Positions 33,577 through 41,683 of a DNA stretch of 64,000 nucleotides are shown in pieces; position 1 is the stretch's first letter; every line of letters starts with the position of its first letter. The notes below the pieces were generated by a model. That model was not told the DNA's origin. It did not search any database and saw nothing but the letters and a program-made list of their open reading frames with translations. The stretch lies in contig JANNZY010000217.1 of NCBI GenBank assembly GCA_031410915.1, positions 1 through 64,000 on the forward strand. The letters are read 5' to 3'. Origin of the DNA: WLMZ01 sp031410915 (GTDB lineage Bacteria; Actinomycetota; Acidimicrobiia; Acidimicrobiales; Ilumatobacteraceae). The position numbers and the translations under genes were made by a program.

Positions 33577-34584
33577 GTGGACATCACCACTGTCGCCGAC
33601 GACCTGATCGTGCTCCACGAAGACACGATCGTGCACCGCTACGACGGCCTCAGCCCGGACACCAGCTACGAGATCCACGGCACGTTCATCTCCACGTTGT
33701 CGCGACCGCCCGGCGAGTTGCTGTGCCGCATCGCGACGGTCAACGACTTGCATTTCGGCGAGACCGAGGCGGGTCGCATCGACGACAACCCAGAGGGGCC
33801 GATCCAACGTGTCGCCGATGGCGAGCAGCCCTACCCGGAGACGATGAACCGCGGCGCGATCGCGGAGATCGTCGCCATCGATCCAGCGGCCGTGTTCGTG
33901 AAAGGCGACCTGAGCCAGGACGGCCAGCCCGATGAATGGGCCTCGTTCGAGGCCGCGTACCGCGGCGCGTTCGACGACCGCCTGTACGTCGTGCGCGGAA
34001 ACCACGACGCGTACAAGCACCAGATCGGATACGCCGGCGACCACTGGGTGGACCTGCCCGGTCTGTCCGTGGCACTGCTCGACACGGTCATTCCGGGTGC
34101 GACGACCGGAACGCTGTCCCCCGATCAGCTGGAGTGGCTCGACAGCCACGCGGCCGCTGCCGATCGGCCGGTCCTCGTCATGGGCCATCACCAGCAGTGG
34201 ATCTCGTCGGGCGACAACGGGTCGCGCGGCGAGGGCTACTTCGGTCTGCACCCCGACGCGAGTGACGCGCTCGCGACCGTCGCCGGTCGACGCACGAGCA
34301 TCATCGCCTACACCGCCGGGCACACCCACCGCCACCGCGTGCGGCACATGGACAACGGCGTGCCCACGATCGAGATCGGCTGCGTGAAGGACTTCCCGGG
34401 CACGTGGGCCGAGTACCGCGTGTACGAGGGCGGGGTCGCCCAGATCGTGCACCGCATCTCCACTCCCGCAGCGCTGGCCTGGAGCCAACGTTGCCGGTAC
34501 CTGTACAGCGACTTCGGCATCGACTACGAGTCCTACGCACTCGGCACGCTTGGCGACCGCTGCCTGAACCTCGCGCTGCGATGA
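33577..34584 (+). CDS. Calcineurin-like metallophosphoesterase
   Basis: This dinuclear-metal phosphoesterase of 335 residues displays motifs in order: NDLHFG (first metal Asp and His), KGDLSQDG (bridging Asp), GNHD, GHHQQW and GHTHRHR. The N-terminal 50 residues may be a small beta domain (Fn3-like, SPDTSYEIHG). There is no signal peptide, so it should be cytoplasmic; the substrate could be a nucleotide or phospholipid head group. TAGCGT lies six bases before the GTG start, suggesting leaderless transcription. The aminotransferase gene follows immediately. Confidence 0.88.
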   Translation: MDITTVADDLIVLHEDTIVHRYDGLSPDTSYEIHGTFISTLSRPPGELLCRIATVNDLHFGETEAGRIDDNPEGPIQRVADGEQPYPETMNRGAIAEIVAIDPAAVFVKGDLSQDGQPDEWASFEAAYRGAFDDRLYVVRGNHDAYKHQIGYAGDHWVDLPGLSVALLDTVIPGATTGTLSPDQLEWLDSHAAAADRPVLVMGHHQQWISSGDNGSRGEGYFGLHPDASDALATVAGRRTSIIAYTAGHTHRHRVRHMDNGVPTIEIGCVKDFPGTWAEYRVYEGGVAQIVHRISTPAALAWSQRCRYLYSDFGIDYESYALGTLGDRCLNLALR

Positions 34585-34585
34585 C

Positions 34586-35743
34586 ATGACGGACCGACGC
34601 GCCGCGGAGTCGATGCGCGCGGCACAGGTTCCACCGTTCCACGCGATGGCGATGGGCCGGCGCGCGACCGAGCGCGAGGCGCAGGGGCACCGAGTGTTCC
34701 ACCTCGAAGTCGGCCAACCCGCAACACCCGCTCCGGCCGGCGCGATCGCAGCCGGTCTCGCCGCGATGCAGACCCATCCGCTCGGCTACACCAATGCGTC
34801 CGGGCTGATGACGCTTCGCCGGCGCATCGCGCGCCACTACGCCGAATCGACGGCTCTCGACATCGCAGTGGATCGGGTACTCGTCGTCGGCGGTGCCTCC
34901 GCCGGGTTCTCGCTCGCGTTCCTCGCGTGCTTCGACGCCGGCCAGCGCGTGGGCGTGCTGGAGCCCGGATATCCGTGTTACCGCAACACGCTGATCGCAC
35001 TGGGAGTCGAGCCGGTGGCCATCCCGGTCGGGCCCCACACCCGATGGTCGCCGACGCTCGATCAACTGCGCGCGGCCGCACCGCTCGACGGGTTGATCAT
35101 CGCATCGCCGTCCAACCCCACCGGCACGGTGCTCGCGGCCGACGCGCTCGCCGCAGTCGCCGATCACTGTCGGGCCAACGGCATCCGGTTGATCAGCGAC
35201 GAGATCTACCACGGCATCACCTACGCCGGCCCGGCTTCGAGCGCGCTCACCTTCGGCGACGACGCGGTCGTGATCAACAGCTTCTCGAAGTACTTCAGCA
35301 TGACCGGCTGGCGGCTCGGTTGGGTCGTGGTCCCCGACGCACTCGTCGATGCGTTCGAACGACTGCAACAGAACTTCTACATCTGCGCGCCACATGTGTC
35401 GCAGGTCGTCGGACTGGCTGCGTTCGAATGCCGCGACGAGCTTGACCGACATGTGCAACGCTACGCGTCGAATCGCGCGCTGCTGCTCGACGGCCTCGCT
35501 GCCGTTGGCATGAGCAACGTTGCCGATGCCGACGGCGCGTTCTACGTCTACGCCGACGTGAGCCACATCACCGACGACTCGATGGCACTGTGCAACCGTT
35601 GGCTCGACGAGCTCGGCCTGGCCGCGACACCCGGGCTCGACTTCGATCTCGTGCGCGGCCGCCAATGGGTGCGCTTCTCCTACGCCGGCTCCGCCGACGA
35701 CATCGGTGCAGCGTGCTCGCGTCTGCTCGAATGGCGGGCATGA
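34586..35743 (+). CDS. Class I/II pyridoxal-phosphate aminotransferase
   Basis: This fold-type I aminotransferase of 385 residues shows HLEVGQPATPAP, the GYTNASGLMTLRRRIA segment, ASPSNPTGTVL, SDEIYHGITY and the PLP lysine in SFSKYFSMTGWRLGW, with substrate carboxylate Arg near VRFSYA. These place it in the aspartate/aromatic aminotransferase superfamily; the amino donor and product are not predictable. It begins one base after the phosphoesterase stop and overlaps the CoA-transferase start, forming one operon. Confidence 0.88.
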   Translation: MTDRRAAESMRAAQVPPFHAMAMGRRATEREAQGHRVFHLEVGQPATPAPAGAIAAGLAAMQTHPLGYTNASGLMTLRRRIARHYAESTALDIAVDRVLVVGGASAGFSLAFLACFDAGQRVGVLEPGYPCYRNTLIALGVEPVAIPVGPHTRWSPTLDQLRAAAPLDGLIIASPSNPTGTVLAADALAAVADHCRANGIRLISDEIYHGITYAGPASSALTFGDDAVVINSFSKYFSMTGWRLGWVVVPDALVDAFERLQQNFYICAPHVSQVVGLAAFECRDELDRHVQRYASNRALLLDGLAAVGMSNVADADGAFYVYADVSHITDDSMALCNRWLDELGLAATPGLDFDLVRGRQWVRFSYAGSADDIGAACSRLLEWRA

Positions 35744-36894
35744 CCGCGCACCCCGTCGCCGACTCGAGAAGTGCCGGTCCGCTCTCGGATCTCCGAGTCA
35801 TCGATCTGTCGACCGTGATCGCCGGGCCGAAGTGCACGGCGTACCTCGCCGACTTCGGTGCCGACGTGATCAAGGTCGAACGCCCCGATGTCGGCGACAG
35901 CCTGCGCAACATGGCCTGGCGCGACCCGCGCGACGGCGAGGGGCTGTGGTGGAAGGTGATCAACCGCAACAAGCGCACGATCGCGCTCGACCTCAAAGAC
36001 GACGATGACCGCGAGTTGCTGTTGCGGCTCGTCCGTGACGCCCACGTCCTCGTCGAGAACTTCCGCCCGGGCACGCTCGAGCGGTTGGCGCTGGGTCCCG
36101 ACGAGCTGCTCGCCGTCAATCCGGGCCTGGTCATCACGCGCGTCACGGGTTTCGGCCAGACCGGGCCGTATCGCAACCGGGCCGGCTTCGCGACGATCGC
36201 CGAGGCGATGAGCGGGCTGTCGGCGATCAGTGGTGAGCCCGGCGGTCAACCGCTCCTGCCGCCGATCGCGCTGACCGACGAGGTGACCGGCCTGGCCGCA
36301 GCGCTCGCCACGATGATCGCGTTGCACGGCGGGGTCGGCCAGGTCGTGGACATCAGCCTGTTGGAGACGATGTTTCACATCATGGGACCGCTGCTCTCGC
36401 TCTATCAGCTGACGGGTGAGATGCAGCCCCGCCTCGGCGCTGGCTTGCCGTACACCGTGCCGCGGGGCACGTACCAGTGCAGCGACGGCAAGTGGGTCGG
36501 CGTCAGCGCGAGCGCCGACAGTGTGGCCCAGCGCGTCAACGGATTGCTCGGCGTCGGCAACGACGCGCGCTTCACGACCTTCGCCGGTCGAATGGCCAAC
36601 CGCGACGCGCTGGAGACGCTGATGCGCGACTGGTGCTCGACGCGCACGCAAGACGAGGTCCTGCGCCTGTTCACCGAAGCCGAAGCTGCGATCGGACCGG
36701 TGCTCGACATGGCCGAGATCTCCGTCGACCCGCACTACGCGTCGCGGGACGCGATCGTCACACTCGATGGCACGCCGATGCAGGGACTGATCGCCAAGCT
36801 CAGCAAGACGCCGGGAACCTTGCGTTGGCAGGGTCGCGGCATCGACGCAGACGGTGACCAGATCCGCGCCAACGGCTGGGCACCGGCTCCCTGA
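35740..36894 (+). CDS. Family III CoA-transferase (CaiB/BaiF) A
   Basis: This CoA-transferase of about 384 residues has the family III signatures LSDLRVIDLSTVIAGPKC, LADFGADVIKVERP, NRNKRTIALDL, VLVENFRPGTLERLALG and GFGQTGPYRNRAGF. The catalytic Asp of CaiB-type enzymes is expected in the region of ALTDEVTGLAAA. These enzymes move CoA between organic acids such as oxalate, carnitine or bile acids. ATG 35740 overlaps the preceding stop (ATGA); ATG 35731 is possible. A second family III gene lies 490 bp downstream with only moderate similarity. Confidence 0.9.
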   Translation: MTAHPVADSRSAGPLSDLRVIDLSTVIAGPKCTAYLADFGADVIKVERPDVGDSLRNMAWRDPRDGEGLWWKVINRNKRTIALDLKDDDDRELLLRLVRDAHVLVENFRPGTLERLALGPDELLAVNPGLVITRVTGFGQTGPYRNRAGFATIAEAMSGLSAISGEPGGQPLLPPIALTDEVTGLAAALATMIALHGGVGQVVDISLLETMFHIMGPLLSLYQLTGEMQPRLGAGLPYTVPRGTYQCSDGKWVGVSASADSVAQRVNGLLGVGNDARFTTFAGRMANRDALETLMRDWCSTRTQDEVLRLFTEAEAAIGPVLDMAEISVDPHYASRDAIVTLDGTPMQGLIAKLSKTPGTLRWQGRGIDADGDQIRANGWAPAP

Positions 36895-36929
36895 CGCGCG
36901 GCGCGCAGCCGCGCGATGACTGGCCGACG

Positions 36930-37160
36930 TCAGACCGGGTGGGTGTCGGTGCCGCCGGGCTCGGTCGGCGACTTGTCACCGGCGTCGCCCTTGTCACCCT
37001 TGTCGCTGCCGGGGATCATGTCCTTGATCTTGTCGGTGACCGCCTCGACCTTGGTCTTGACCGAGTCGGGGATCTTGTCCTCGATCTTGTCGACGACATC
37101 TTCGATCTTGTCCTTCACCTCTTCGGCCATGTCCTTGGCCTTGTCCAAGAAGCCGCTCAC
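36930..37160 (-). CDS. Small Lys/Asp-rich helical protein
   Basis: This 76-residue protein starts VSGFLDKAKDMAEEVKDKI and consists of repeated amphipathic KIEDVVDKIEDKI-like helices and a GDKGD tail. It resembles small actinobacterial proteins annotated as MT0933-type antitoxins or CsbD-like stress proteins. No toxin gene adjoins it, so an antitoxin role is doubtful. GTG 37160 gives the compact form; the frame is open further upstream without similarity. It is convergent with the preceding CoA-transferase. Confidence 0.55.
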   Translation of the reverse strand: MSGFLDKAKDMAEEVKDKIEDVVDKIEDKIPDSVKTKVEAVTDKIKDMIPGSDKGDKGDAGDKSPTEPGGTDTHPV

Positions 37161-37385
37161 TGGTGCACCATCGTGTCGTGCGGGAACATCGATCCGTTCG
37201 TGCTGCACCCATGAGTGCTTCGCCCGTTGCTGGAGATTCGCGCGCTGCGCTCGCTCATCGTGTGGTCCTTCCATCAGGGAACGCCGTCACTCTAGATCGA
37301 CCGTCGCCGACCGGCCACTGCGGGGTGGCGATCCAGCTGCAGCTTCGTGTCGAGGTGCTCGTGTCCCAGCGACGAGACTGAGACG

Positions 37386-38648
37386 GTGACCTCTGGAACC
37401 GATCCTGCGCGGTTGACCTACCCGTCTCCGCAAGGACCCGGACCGTTGCACGGCGTGCGCGTCCTGGATCTGACTCGCGTCCTCAGCGGCCCACACGCGG
37501 CGCGCATGTTGGCCGACATGGGTGCAGACGTCATCAAGGCCGAGCCTCCGGCTGGCGATCTGACCCGCTTCGCGAATCCCCGCGTCGCCGGCTTGTCGAC
37601 CTACTTCGTGCAGCAGAACGTCGGCAAGCGCAACATCAGCCTCGACATGGACAAGCCCGAGGGACTGGAGTTGCTGCTCCGCCTCGTCGACGAGTGCGAC
37701 GTCGTGATGGAGAACTTCCGGCCCGGCGTCATGGAGCGGATGGGCCTCGGGGTCGATGCTGTGCTGGCCCGCAACCCGCGCATCGTGTACGCCAGCGTCA
37801 ACGGCTACGGCTCCACCGGCCCGTGGCGGACGCGACGCGCCTACGCGCCCGTCGTCGGGGCAGAGAGCGGGTTCACCAAGGCCCAGGGCGACGCGCGCGA
37901 CGGCACCTACGCGAACGATCCACACAGCCACGCCGACGTGTACACGTCGCTGGAGGTGGCGAGTGCGATCCTCGCCGCGCTGTTCCAGCGCGAGCGCACC
38001 GGTCGCGGCCAGCACGTCGAGGTCGCCATGGCGCAGACGATGCTGTACGTCAACGAGCACGTGCACGACCACCTGTGGGACGGAGATGTGCAGCCTGACT
38101 GGATCCGCTCGTTCCAGCCTGGCGACTATCCGGTGCTGGTCGCCGCGAACGGCGAGGCAGTGATGGTCAGCGGGCATCCTGCCGAGCGCGGCACGTTCGA
38201 CCACTACGTCGACGCGATGGGCCGCGGCGACTTGAAGGCCGATCCGCGCTTCGTGGACGTACCAACTCGGCTGGCGCATCTCGGCGAGTTGCTGGACGCG
38301 TTCCAGGAGTGGGCGGCGACTCAGGCCGACGGCGACGCCATCGAACGCGCGCTGGAACAGCACACGTTGGCCGTCGGGGTGATCCGCAGCGTCAGCGAGA
38401 TCGCTGACACGGATTGGGCGACCGAGCGCGACGCAATTGTGAGCGTCCCCGATCGCCAGGGGGGGTGGATCCGCATCCCGAACGCGCCGTGGCGGTTCAG
38501 CGACGCGTGGGTCGGGGTCAGCGGCGAACCGAAGTACAGGGGCGAAGACAACGAGGCGGTCCTGCGCGACGTGTTGGGTCTTGACGACACCGAGATACGG
38601 CGTCTGGCCGAGACCGGAGTGCTCAGCAGCCGGGTCCCCCGTCAATGA
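37386..38648 (+). CDS. Family III CoA-transferase (CaiB/BaiF) B
   Basis: This CoA-transferase of 420 residues shares the family pattern: HGVRVLDLTRVLSGPHAARM, LADMGADVIKAEPP, VGKRNISLDMDKPEG, VMENFRPGVMERMGLG and NGYGSTGPWRTRRAYAP. A catalytic Asp is likely in the ANDPHSHADVYTSLE segment. The substrate is unknown. GTG 37386 is chosen; GAGACT six bases ahead could serve as a -10 for a leaderless mRNA. It is convergent with the cold-shock gene, whose stop is 21 bases away. Confidence 0.88.
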   Translation: MTSGTDPARLTYPSPQGPGPLHGVRVLDLTRVLSGPHAARMLADMGADVIKAEPPAGDLTRFANPRVAGLSTYFVQQNVGKRNISLDMDKPEGLELLLRLVDECDVVMENFRPGVMERMGLGVDAVLARNPRIVYASVNGYGSTGPWRTRRAYAPVVGAESGFTKAQGDARDGTYANDPHSHADVYTSLEVASAILAALFQRERTGRGQHVEVAMAQTMLYVNEHVHDHLWDGDVQPDWIRSFQPGDYPVLVAANGEAVMVSGHPAERGTFDHYVDAMGRGDLKADPRFVDVPTRLAHLGELLDAFQEWAATQADGDAIERALEQHTLAVGVIRSVSEIADTDWATERDAIVSVPDRQGGWIRIPNAPWRFSDAWVGVSGEPKYRGEDNEAVLRDVLGLDDTEIRRLAETGVLSSRVPRQ

Positions 38649-38669
38649 CGGCGAACCCGGCAGTGAGTA

Positions 38670-38870
38670 CTAGACGAGACGGACCTGCTGGGCTTCTTCG
38701 CCCTTCTTGCCCGGCGCGACCACGAATTCGACTGCGTCGCCTTCGTTGAGCGACTTGTAGCCGTTGCCCTCGATGTTGGAGAAGTGGACGAAAACGTCCG
38801 CTCCACCCTCGCGGGAGATGAAGCCGAAACCCTTTTCGGCATTGAAGAACTTGACTGTGCCTGTGGCCAT
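38670..38870 (-). CDS. cspA: Cold-shock protein
   Basis: This single OB-fold nucleic-acid chaperone of 66 residues carries RNP1 (KGFGFIS) and RNP2 (VFVHFS) and begins ATGTVKFFNAEKG. It melts RNA structure, often under stress. AGGAAAA lies before the ATG. The 166-bp gap to the divergent Nudix gene contains its leader. Codon use is slightly less GC-rich than in neighbours, common for highly expressed csp genes. Confidence 0.96.
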   Translation of the reverse strand: MATGTVKFFNAEKGFGFISREGGADVFVHFSNIEGNGYKSLNEGDAVEFVVAPGKKGEEAQQVRLV

Positions 38871-39036
38871 TGCTGTTTTTCCTGACAACTACGTGGACGA
38901 CAACTTCGACGCCCGCAGTGACCGTAGCGGCACGGGCACCGACTTCGGGCAGATCTTGGTCAACGGCGTTGTGAAGATCCGCCGATGACGAGCTCCGGGG
39001 CGGCCACGAGTACCGACCATCGGTCAAGATCACGCA

Positions 39037-39759
39037 GTGACCCCGTACGACGAATCACTGCGCACGACGCTGCGCGACAACCTGACGAGACACACTCGCC
39101 GCACCCACGACCTGGGCGAGCGGCGCCACGCTGCGGTCGCGATTGTCGTGGTCGACAGTGACGCGACCCGTGACGGCGAGGACCCGTATCCGGTCGCGGC
39201 CGACGAGCTGTCGGTCATCCCGTCGGACGTGACCGGCCTCGACGGCTCGATGGCGGGTGTGGCCGGCGGCGCCGCGTTCCTGCTCTGCCGGCGGGCGGCA
39301 ACGATGCGTGCCCACGCCCGCCAGTGGGCCCTGCCCGGTGGTCGCTGCGATCCCGGCGAGACCGTCGAGCGGACAGCACTGCGCGAACTGCACGAGGAGC
39401 TCGGATTGGAGCTGAGCGAGGACGCGGTGCTCGGCGTGCTCGACGACTACCCGACGCGATCGGGCTTCGTGATCACGCCCGTGGTGGTGTGGGGTGGGGG
39501 CGACGTGCGACTGGCGCCCGACCCGCGCGAGGTGGCCCACGCGTACCGCATCGGCTTGCACGAGCTGTGCCGCGCCGACTCACCTCGGTTCGTGCGGATC
39601 CCGGAGAGCCAGCGCCCGGTCGTGCAGGTGCCGCTGGGCGGCGACTTGATCCACGCTCCGACGGGTGCCGTCCTCGTGCAGTTCCGTTGGGTCGCGATCG
39701 AGGGTCGTCTCGACGAGCGCGTGGACACGTTCGAGCAACCCGTCTTCGCCTGGAAGTAG
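39037..39759 (+). CDS. Nudix hydrolase
   Basis: This Nudix pyrophosphatase of 240 residues has a complete Nudix box from GGRCDPGE to LHEELG (about residues 104-126), providing the magnesium-binding glutamates. A long N-terminal region (about 80 residues) with an acidic loop precedes the fold, and the C-terminal FRWVAIEGRLDERV is typical of CoA-pyrophosphatase-like members. The substrate could be CoA or a nucleoside diphosphate derivative. CAAGAT precedes the GTG start by six bases and no Shine-Dalgarno sequence exists. Confidence 0.88.
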   Translation: MTPYDESLRTTLRDNLTRHTRRTHDLGERRHAAVAIVVVDSDATRDGEDPYPVAADELSVIPSDVTGLDGSMAGVAGGAAFLLCRRAATMRAHARQWALPGGRCDPGETVERTALRELHEELGLELSEDAVLGVLDDYPTRSGFVITPVVVWGGGDVRLAPDPREVAHAYRIGLHELCRADSPRFVRIPESQRPVVQVPLGGDLIHAPTGAVLVQFRWVAIEGRLDERVDTFEQPVFAWK

Positions 39760-39770
39760 CGCCGCCGGAC

Positions 39771-40205
39771 TCAGCGCCCGCTGTGGCCGAAGCCGCCGCC
39801 GCGGTCGTGACCGTCGAGCGCCTCGACCTCGAGCCACTCGACCTGCTCGACCCGCTGCAGCACGAGCTGCGCGATGCGATCACCACGATGCACCTCGTAG
39901 TCCGTGGCCGGATCAGTGTTGAGTAGCACGACGCGAATCTCGCCGCGGTAGGCGCAGTCGATGAGTCCCGGCGCGTTGACGACCGAGATGCCGTGCTTGA
40001 CCGCGAGCCCGCTGCGCGGCAGCACGAACCCGGCGTAACCGAGTGGGATCGCGATCGCGATTCCGGTCGGCATCAGCAACCGCCCACCGCCGGCTGCGAC
40101 GACGCCGCTGTCGCGCGCGACGAGGTCGAGCCCGGCGTCGCCCGGATGTGCGTAGCGGGGCAGCACGAGGTCGGGATCGAGGCGGACGATCGGCACCGGC
40201 AACAT
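39771..40205 (-). CDS. dut: dUTP diphosphatase
   Basis: This trimeric dUTPase of 144 residues shows the five family motifs: AHPGDAGLDL (I), PRSGLAVKHGI (II), APGLIDCAYRGEIRVVLLN (III), RGDRIAQLV (IV) and the Gly-rich tail GGGFGHSGR (V). It removes dUTP and feeds dUMP to thymidylate synthesis. TAGTGT lies eight bases before the ATG, indicating leaderless transcription. It is divergent from selA with 119 bp between starts. Confidence 0.96.
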   Translation of the reverse strand: MLPVPIVRLDPDLVLPRYAHPGDAGLDLVARDSGVVAAGGGRLLMPTGIAIAIPLGYAGFVLPRSGLAVKHGISVVNAPGLIDCAYRGEIRVVLLNTDPATDYEVHRGDRIAQLVLQRVEQVEWLEVEALDGHDRGGGFGHSGR

Positions 40206-40324
40206 CCCGAGCGACACTAACGGCCGGCTTCTCGCCCGCCCCACCCAACTTCCGCGCAGCACCCGGGCCGGTGTGCGGCCCCGCAGGCAGCGCGAACCGG
40301 GAGGGCCGGGTAGGTTCTGCGGCG

Positions 40325-41683
40325 ATGGCCTCTGTTCCTGTCTCGGCTGCGACCTCGGCTGCGAGCTCGGCTGCGAGCTCGGGTGCGACCACGACTGCCG
40401 ATGCGTCTCGGCCGCCGTCGGTCGACGCGTTGGCGCGGACGCTGGCCGGCAGTGGGCTGCCGCACACGATCTGCGTCGACATCGCTCGCGAGGCGATCGC
40501 TGCGAGTGACGCCGGTTCGGCGGCGGCCCGGGCCGACGCGTTCGCGCGGACGCTGTTGATGCCCGTCGTCAACGCGACCGGCGTCCTGCTGCACACCAAC
40601 CTCGGCCGCGCACCAGTGGCCGTCCGCGTCGACGCGCAGCCGTTCAACGTCGAGTTCGACCTGGCGACGGGCGAGCGCGGTTCTCGCCAGCGCGCCGTCG
40701 GGCAGCTGTTCGCCCGTCTGTGTGGTGCCGAGGCAGCCATGATCGTCAACAACAACGCGGCGGCGGTCATGCTCGTGCTGGCCGCGCTTGCCTACGACCG
40801 CGGCGTCGCCGTCAGCCGCGGCGAGAGCGTCGAGATCGGTGGCGCGTTCCGTGTCCCAGACGTGATGGAGCAGTCCGGCGCGACGCTGGTCGACGTCGGC
40901 ACCACGAATCGAACCCGCCTCGCCGACTACGCGAGCGCGATCGCCAAGCCGATGAACGACATCGCGCTGACGATGAAGGTGCATCCATCCAACTTCCGCA
41001 TCGAGGGGTTCGTCGAGGAGACGAAGGTCGCGGAGTTGGCCACGCTGAGGGTGCCAGTGGTGGTCGACCTCGGCAGCGGGTTGATCGATGCCGACTGCCC
41101 TTGGCTCGCCGGCCCGCCACCAGCATGGCTGGCCGGCGAACCGGCGGCACGCCAGGTCCTGGAGCACGGCGCGGCACTCGTCATGTTCAGCGGCGACAAG
41201 TTGCTCGGCGGGCCCCAGGCAGGCATCATCGCCGGGCGGCGCGATCTGGTCGACCGTTGCGCTCGTCATCCGCTGGCGCGCGCATTGCGGCCCGGCGGTC
41301 TCGTGCTCGCCGCGCTGCAGGCCGCAGCGCTGGCGTACCTCGACAGATCAGCCGCATCCGCGATCCCGTTCTGGCAGATGGTCGCCGCACCCGTCGCTGC
41401 CCTCGACCAGCGCGCCCGGGCCATCGTTGCCGGCGCTGGGGTCGGACGGGTCGAGCCGACGGACTCACTCCCCGGCGCGGGCTCTGCACCCGGCACCACC
41501 ATCGCGTCGGTTGCCGTCGTGATCGACGGAGATCACCTGGCCGCGCTGCGTGCCCACACGCCCCCGGTCATCGCTCGCGTCCGCGGCGGACGAACGGTGC
41601 TGGACGTGCGCAGCGTGGACCCGGGTGACGACCACCATCTGCTGACCGCGCTCGCCGCGCTGTCAGACTCGTCGGATCGCTGA
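40325..41683 (+). CDS. selA: Selenocysteine synthase SelA
   Basis: SelA (452 residues) converts seryl-tRNA(Sec) to selenocysteyl-tRNA(Sec). Family motifs are VVNATGVLLHTNLGRAP, the AMIVNNNAAAVML segment, VHPSNFRIEGF, VVVDLGSGL and the PLP lysine in FSGDKLLGGPQAG. The N terminus has a short Ala/Ser repeat (AATSAASSAASSGATT) encoded by a direct DNA repeat and unlike usual SelA. TAGGTT stands eight bases before the ATG (leaderless). The stop overlaps the selB start. Confidence 0.95.
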   Translation: MASVPVSAATSAASSAASSGATTTADASRPPSVDALARTLAGSGLPHTICVDIAREAIAASDAGSAAARADAFARTLLMPVVNATGVLLHTNLGRAPVAVRVDAQPFNVEFDLATGERGSRQRAVGQLFARLCGAEAAMIVNNNAAAVMLVLAALAYDRGVAVSRGESVEIGGAFRVPDVMEQSGATLVDVGTTNRTRLADYASAIAKPMNDIALTMKVHPSNFRIEGFVEETKVAELATLRVPVVVDLGSGLIDADCPWLAGPPPAWLAGEPAARQVLEHGAALVMFSGDKLLGGPQAGIIAGRRDLVDRCARHPLARALRPGGLVLAALQAAALAYLDRSAASAIPFWQMVAAPVAALDQRARAIVAGAGVGRVEPTDSLPGAGSAPGTTIASVAVVIDGDHLAALRAHTPPVIARVRGGRTVLDVRSVDPGDDHHLLTALAALSDSSDR